Positions 45,393 through 50,572 of a DNA stretch of 50,572 bases are shown one piece after another; positions within the stretch are counted from its first letter, which is position 1; every line of letters begins with the position of its first letter. Both the position numbers and the translations under genes were made by a program. Source of the DNA: Candidatus Achromatium palustre (GTDB taxonomy: Bacteria > Pseudomonadota > Gammaproteobacteria > Chromatiales > Chromatiaceae); contig LFCU01000229.1 of the NCBI GenBank assembly GCA_001044195.1, positions 1 through 50,572 on the forward strand. Direction: 5' to 3'. The notes beneath the pieces were generated by a model. It did not search any database and was not told where the DNA came from. It worked only from the letters and a program-made list of their open reading frames with translations.

Positions 45393-48300
45393 CTAGCAAA
45401 ATAATGTACTGAGCGCATTGATTACTTGATATGGAGGATACTCAAAATATACTCCATATTGGGTGCCAAATTCAGGACGCATTCCACGTAAAAATAAATA
45501 ATACACACCACCAAAATGTTCGTTATAATCATAATTAGGCAAGCGTTGCTGCAAAAAATGGTGCAAAGCTACGCTGTAGACTAAATATTGCAAATCATAG
45601 CGATGTTCCTGCATAGCCTGTAACATGCCTGCTTGATCATAGTCTTGCAAATTCAGTCCTAAACGATTGGATTTGTAATCTGCTATGTAATAACGATTTT
45701 TATGTCTAAATACTAAATCAATAAAACCATGCATTAACCCTTGGCAGGGTTTAAATTCTAAATTAGTGGCGATACTGTTATATTTAGGAAATGGTGCCAA
45801 TGCCGTTTGTAGGGTTTTAGGGGTAAGTTTGGTAAGGGGATAATGGAATTCTAGTTCATTAATGCGATTGTTCCAAGTAAGATCGCGTAATCGTAAACCT
45901 ACTCCATCTAATGGGCTATCTAAATTAGGTATATTAGGTATTATATTAGTTACATTAGCTGCTAATTGATTGACTGGTTCTAGCGGAGTATCCAGACAAT
46001 TAGTTAATAACAATTCAGTTACTGCACCCCAATCCTCAAAACCATCTGGTGGTGGTTTTGTGCCTAAATTACCAAAATGACCCAGCATATTCTGCACATT
46101 GGTATGTAAAGTATCATCATAAGCTTTAGGAAAATCTAACTGTTCTAAAAGAGAATGTAAATATTGACCTACGGCAGCACCAGCAGGAAACTCCAGTATT
46201 GGATCAAACTTAGTGATTGAATCAGCATCTGTGGCTGAATCAATTTTTGAATCAATGCTGGTTTCGGTTGCTGGCTCCAATAGAACCTCTGAAGTTTGGA
46301 TAGATACTGGTTTGTCATGATCTGGTTGCCAAGACTCTTCCTTGCGTACTAAACCAGAATAACTAGAGATACTCCAATTAGCATGAATATAACCTGAAAA
46401 AGTAGCAGCTTGTAAATGACTTTTACCTGTTTTCATACCAGACCAACGGATACCTGCCAGTGTTGGTAACTCTGTAACTGCAATACAATCTGGAGCTTTA
46501 GCAGCTAGAGCTTCCATATCAGCTCGTACTGCATCAGTATTAAGAGCTTTTAAATTGCTAGTAAGAACCGTTGAATCCTCAAGATTAGGATGTAATAATA
46601 AGGCTAAGGCCGCATCTTCAGCACTGGAAATTTTACCCCAGCAGATCACACAATAATGGGCTGCTCTAGTAACTGCTACATAAAATAACCGCATTCTTTC
46701 CGCTACATCTTCTTTGCGCTGTAAATTTAGGTGTGCTGCTTGGGCGGTACTCCCTAAGTCAAGACATAATTCAAACTTATCTTCAGTATGAAATAATGGT
46801 GTTTTATCGGTATTCTGTTTGCCTTTATTCCAGGGAAATGGGATAAATACTACGGGATATTCTAATCCTTTACTTTTGTGCATCGTAACGATTTTAACTA
46901 AACTTTCGTCACTTTCCAAGCGTAGCTGCTGTTCGGTGGCATTAGACTCCATATCTGTTGCCGTTCGTTGAGCCTTAAACCAACGCAATAGTCCCTCTGG
47001 ATCTGCATGTTGGTAAGCATTCGCTTGCAATAGTTCGGATAGCTGTAACAGATTGGTTAGCCAACGCTGTCCATCAGGACGTTGTAATAGACGTTTGGGG
47101 ATTTGTTCTTGGTGGAGAATATTTTGAAACGCAACCATAAAACCACGCTCTAACCATTGTTGCCGATAAGACTGAAAGCGAGATAATACCTGTTCCCATA
47201 AGATTTCATTATAGTTTAGAGCATCAATCTGTTCAGCAGTCCAACCTAATAGAGCATGAGCCAATGCGGTACGCAATTGGCCTTCAACGTTAGAATTGTT
47301 TACAGCGTCTAATAAAATGGCTAATTCTTCGGCCTGTTCTGTATTAAAAACTAGGTCTTGGCTTAAGGAGACGCTGCTAACGTTACAAACTCGTAGTGCT
47401 TGCTGGATCTGTATGCCTTCACGATGGGTGCGTACTAGTACAGCTATATCACGCGGTTGTAATGGTCTATCGCCTAATGTCGCCTGTCCTGCATCGGCCT
47501 TTTGTAGCAATGTAGCAATATGTTCAGCACAAGCACAGGCGGCTTCAGTCGCAGCTTCAGAGGTTTTGATGGTGCCTTTTTGGTTTTTGTGGGCATTAGT
47601 CTGTGTTAATGGAATATGCCAAAATTGCAATCCAGCTGGTTCTAAGCCATCGATAATCAGTGGTTCATTGGTCTTGGATGCTGCTTTAACTGGTTGAAAT
47701 GGGATATGTTTGGCGTAGATAAATGGTTCTGGAGTGTTGTTAAATAGTGTGTTGATGGCGGTTATTAGTTTGGGGCTAGAGCGCCAGTTTATGTCTAGGC
47801 TATGCTGGTGGTCTTGTGTGGCATCGTCTTTGGCCTGCATGTAAGTAAAGACATCAGCTCCACGAAATGAGTAGATGGCTTGTTTGGGATCACCAATTAG
47901 AAATAGTCCATGTTTGGGAATATCAAGACAATTAGCATAAATGCGTTTAAAAATTCGATACTGTTTCGCATCAGTATCCTGAAACTCATCTATTAAGGCC
48001 ACAGGAAATCTATTACTAATAGCTGTGGCTAAAGCAGTCGCATTAGCATCCGTCCCCATTAAAGCCTGGTCTAAATAACGCAATAAATCATCAAAACCTA
48101 ATAATTCTTGATTTCCCTTAGCTTGCGCTAGAGCATTGTGAGTTTCAATATAGGCTTCTTGAAACCATAAACTATAGCGTTGTTTTTCTAACTCTGGTAA
48201 GGCTTGATCTAGTTCAGCGCATAGCTCAAATAATGGGTGCTTTGGCGGCGTAGCGTTGGCTCTACATTTGGTTTGTATAACTTTACTGCTAAGACGTTGG

Positions 48301-49220
48301 CAATGGTCTGATAATGCTTTAGGGGTTGTCTTAGATGCTGCTAAGGCATCCATCTCTGCAATGATTTTAGGGATAGCCTTTGTATTATAATATCTACGAT
48401 TAAGGGCATTATTAGTTTCTAATAAGTTGGTTAAGGTCTCACGTTCTTGCAGCCATTGGTTTCTTAATTGGGTTAATTTTGCTTGTACTTGATTTTGATA
48501 TGCTGTAACCTGTTGCTCATCTAATAGGGGTAAAAATTGCAAATCATCTTGGGCTAATATTGGTTTTAGAGCATCAAGGAGTTTTTTGGGTTCAGACCAT
48601 TGACTCTGAACCCATTTGGCATCTTCTAAAGATGCGTCTTTTAAACGTCGCCGCCATACATCATAGATAGCAGTATCACGCAATACAGATTCATTGGTAA
48701 TTAGGGTTGCTGTACTAGAGACACCGCTTATGAAGGCATAATCTTGGAGCATCCGTTGACAAAAGCCATGGATAGTATAGATTGCGGCTTGATCTAATTG
48801 GGTTAAGGCGTTTTCTAGGATGTTATGTGCAATAGCTGGATCGGTAATGTTTTCAAATAATTTGGTTTGAAAGGTACGCAATGCGTACCCTACAGAGGTT
48901 TTACTAACTTGTTGAGATGCGGCCTTTAGTTGATCTAATTTTAGCTGGTATTCTTCAAGCTGTTCTACAGTCTGCACTATACGCTGCCGTATTCGTTCTC
49001 GTAAAGATTCTGTAGCAGCTTCAGTAAACGTAACTACTAATATCTGTTCTGGTTTAAGCTGTTGTTCTAATAGTAAGCGTAAATATAGAGTAGTAAGGGT
49101 ATAGGTTTTACCAGTCCCAGCACTAGCTTCAATAAGATGTAGGCCATGTAAGCTGATCGATAAAGGGTCAACTGATGTTAAGGGATGTTGGTCATGATTT
49201 GTATTTTCAACTTTGCTCAT
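45393..49220 (-). CDS. recB: RecBCD nuclease/helicase subunit RecB, with a repeat-derived segment
   Basis: RecB is the 3'-5' helicase and nuclease of the RecBCD double-strand-break repair enzyme. The 1275 aa protein has Walker A EASAGTGKT (31-39), helicase motifs such as LIDEFQDTD and TMHKSKGLEYP, and the C-terminal nuclease GFIDLVF with Asp1168 and DYKSN with Asp1181 and Lys1183, equivalent to E. coli D1067, D1080 and K1082. It is about 95 residues longer than E. coli RecB. Part of the excess is a REP-like palindrome read in frame as VGYALRTF near residues 110-117, just before the TIHGFCQRML block. recC and recD are not adjacent. Confidence 0.96.
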   Translation of the reverse strand: MSKVENTNHDQHPLTSVDPLSISLHGLHLIEASAGTGKTYTLTTLYLRLLLEQQLKPEQILVVTFTEAATESLRERIRQRIVQTVEQLEEYQLKLDQLKAASQQVSKTSVGYALRTFQTKLFENITDPAIAHNILENALTQLDQAAIYTIHGFCQRMLQDYAFISGVSSTATLITNESVLRDTAIYDVWRRRLKDASLEDAKWVQSQWSEPKKLLDALKPILAQDDLQFLPLLDEQQVTAYQNQVQAKLTQLRNQWLQERETLTNLLETNNALNRRYYNTKAIPKIIAEMDALAASKTTPKALSDHCQRLSSKVIQTKCRANATPPKHPLFELCAELDQALPELEKQRYSLWFQEAYIETHNALAQAKGNQELLGFDDLLRYLDQALMGTDANATALATAISNRFPVALIDEFQDTDAKQYRIFKRIYANCLDIPKHGLFLIGDPKQAIYSFRGADVFTYMQAKDDATQDHQHSLDINWRSSPKLITAINTLFNNTPEPFIYAKHIPFQPVKAASKTNEPLIIDGLEPAGLQFWHIPLTQTNAHKNQKGTIKTSEAATEAACACAEHIATLLQKADAGQATLGDRPLQPRDIAVLVRTHREGIQIQQALRVCNVSSVSLSQDLVFNTEQAEELAILLDAVNNSNVEGQLRTALAHALLGWTAEQIDALNYNEILWEQVLSRFQSYRQQWLERGFMVAFQNILHQEQIPKRLLQRPDGQRWLTNLLQLSELLQANAYQHADPEGLLRWFKAQRTATDMESNATEQQLRLESDESLVKIVTMHKSKGLEYPVVFIPFPWNKGKQNTDKTPLFHTEDKFELCLDLGSTAQAAHLNLQRKEDVAERMRLFYVAVTRAAHYCVICWGKISSAEDAALALLLHPNLEDSTVLTSNLKALNTDAVRADMEALAAKAPDCIAVTELPTLAGIRWSGMKTGKSHLQAATFSGYIHANWSISSYSGLVRKEESWQPDHDKPVSIQTSEVLLEPATETSIDSKIDSATDADSITKFDPILEFPAGAAVGQYLHSLLEQLDFPKAYDDTLHTNVQNMLGHFGNLGTKPPPDGFEDWGAVTELLLTNCLDTPLEPVNQLAANVTNIIPNIPNLDSPLDGVGLRLRDLTWNNRINELEFHYPLTKLTPKTLQTALAPFPKYNSIATNLEFKPCQGLMHGFIDLVFRHKNRYYIADYKSNRLGLNLQDYDQAGMLQAMQEHRYDLQYLVYSVALHHFLQQRLPNYDYNEHFGGVYYLFLRGMRPEFGTQYGVYFEYPPYQVINALSTLFC
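48873..48889. repeat. REP-like palindrome inside recB
   Basis: GGTACGCAATGCGTACC is a perfect 8 bp stem with a one-base centre. On the + strand it is followed by CTACAG, as in intergenic copies (for example 25827-25843, one base different in the centre). The whole frame remains open. Confidence 0.85.
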
Positions 49221-49274
49221 TGTATTTATAGTCCTAACATACTGATAAGGATATGCTAATTGAAAAAAATATAC

Positions 49275-49333
49275 CTGATTCTATCGCTTGCTTTCTGTGG
49301 ATAATAATATAGGCATCCTTCATTTTGGATGCC
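49275..49333. repeat. M1 end fragment joined to a minimal M5 hairpin
   Basis: CTGATTCTATCGCTTGCTTT with TCTGTGG is one terminal repeat of M1 carrying a small duplication (GCTTGCTTT). It is followed after about 10 bp by GGCATCCTTCATTTTGGATG, a closed hairpin made of the two M5 ends (49312-49333). It lies in the 198 bp gap between recB and trxB. Confidence 0.7.
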
Positions 49334-49418
49334 AGATCCTTAACTTTAAGAGCTTTTAACTGCGAAACAACTTAGAGCCTATAGTAAGATAGTATATGCT
49401 TTCTAAAAGCAGAATATG

Positions 49419-50429
<1,011 letters not shown>

Positions 50430-50431
50430 TT

Positions 50432-50572
50432 AGACATTATACCGATTTTTAACCAAAAGTCTGGTTCCATTGCAAAAATTAGAAACTTTTCTATTAAATT
50501 CAATGTGTTACAAAACCGATATAATTTCTATTTTCTCTATTAAATTCAGTTAATTATGAAAATCGGTATAAT
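50432..50572. mobile_element. M3 miniature inverted-repeat element, copy 2 (cut by window end)
   Basis: It begins AGACATTATACCGATTTTTA and runs to the window end, where the inverted terminal repeat GAAAATCGGTATAAT is reached but the last few bases are missing. Same orientation as copy 1. Confidence 0.85.

Overview
The window looks like chromosomal DNA of an AT-rich gammaproteobacterium. Evidence: the str-S10-spc-alpha ribosomal gene order, a GlnE adenylyltransferase, a gamma-type gshA, an FNR with four cluster cysteines, and RecB. A small secreted Gly/Trp/Tyr-rich protein resembling sulfur globule proteins, plus a DUF302 protein, hint at a sulfur oxidiser of Thiotrichales/Beggiatoaceae type. 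That placement is inference; no rRNA or tRNA gene was found to settle it.

Layout. 1-3.6 kb: glnE and a small lipoprotein. 4.07-23.65 kb: one uninterrupted set of 33 genes on the + strand for translation, secretion and transcription (rpsL-rpsG-fusA-tuf, rpsJ to rpsQ, rplN to rpmJ with secY, rpsM-rpsK-rpsD-rpoA-rplQ). Good -35/-10 promoters are visible before rpsL and before rpsM. 24.2-32.7 kb: accessory genes, namely the sulfur-globule-like protein, an RlaP-type nucleotidyltransferase, gshA, a small hydrolase, a DUF302/outer-membrane pair, a DUF1566 protein, a UPF0175/DUF3368 toxin-antitoxin pair and a PAS-only protein. 32.9-38.1 kb, minus strand: an aminotransferase fused to a degenerate methyltransferase-like domain, then a compact five-gene cluster of mostly membrane-linked proteins (nuclease-like protein, 3-TM protein, WHy-domain lipoprotein, SPFH lipoprotein, 2-TM protein). 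38.3-50.4 kb: topA, a DUF971 gene, fnr behind a perfect FNR box, apbC, a GT4 glycosyltransferase, recB and trxB.

The most striking property is the density of short non-coding repeats. At least five families of miniature elements with terminal inverted repeats (called M1-M5 here) and several REP-like palindrome families fill almost every spacer, including spacers inside the ribosomal operons. Two are nested insertions that can be read directly: M4 inside M1 with a target duplication, and M5 inside M2 with an empty copy of M2 elsewhere in the window. Palindromes have also entered coding sequence: one encodes part of the C-terminal extension of ribosomal protein L15 and one lies inside recB. Several repeats begin exactly at or over a stop codon.

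Corrected starts are proposed for fusA (GTG), rplC, rplX, the outer-membrane protein and the PAS gene, and rpmJ (37 aa) is added.
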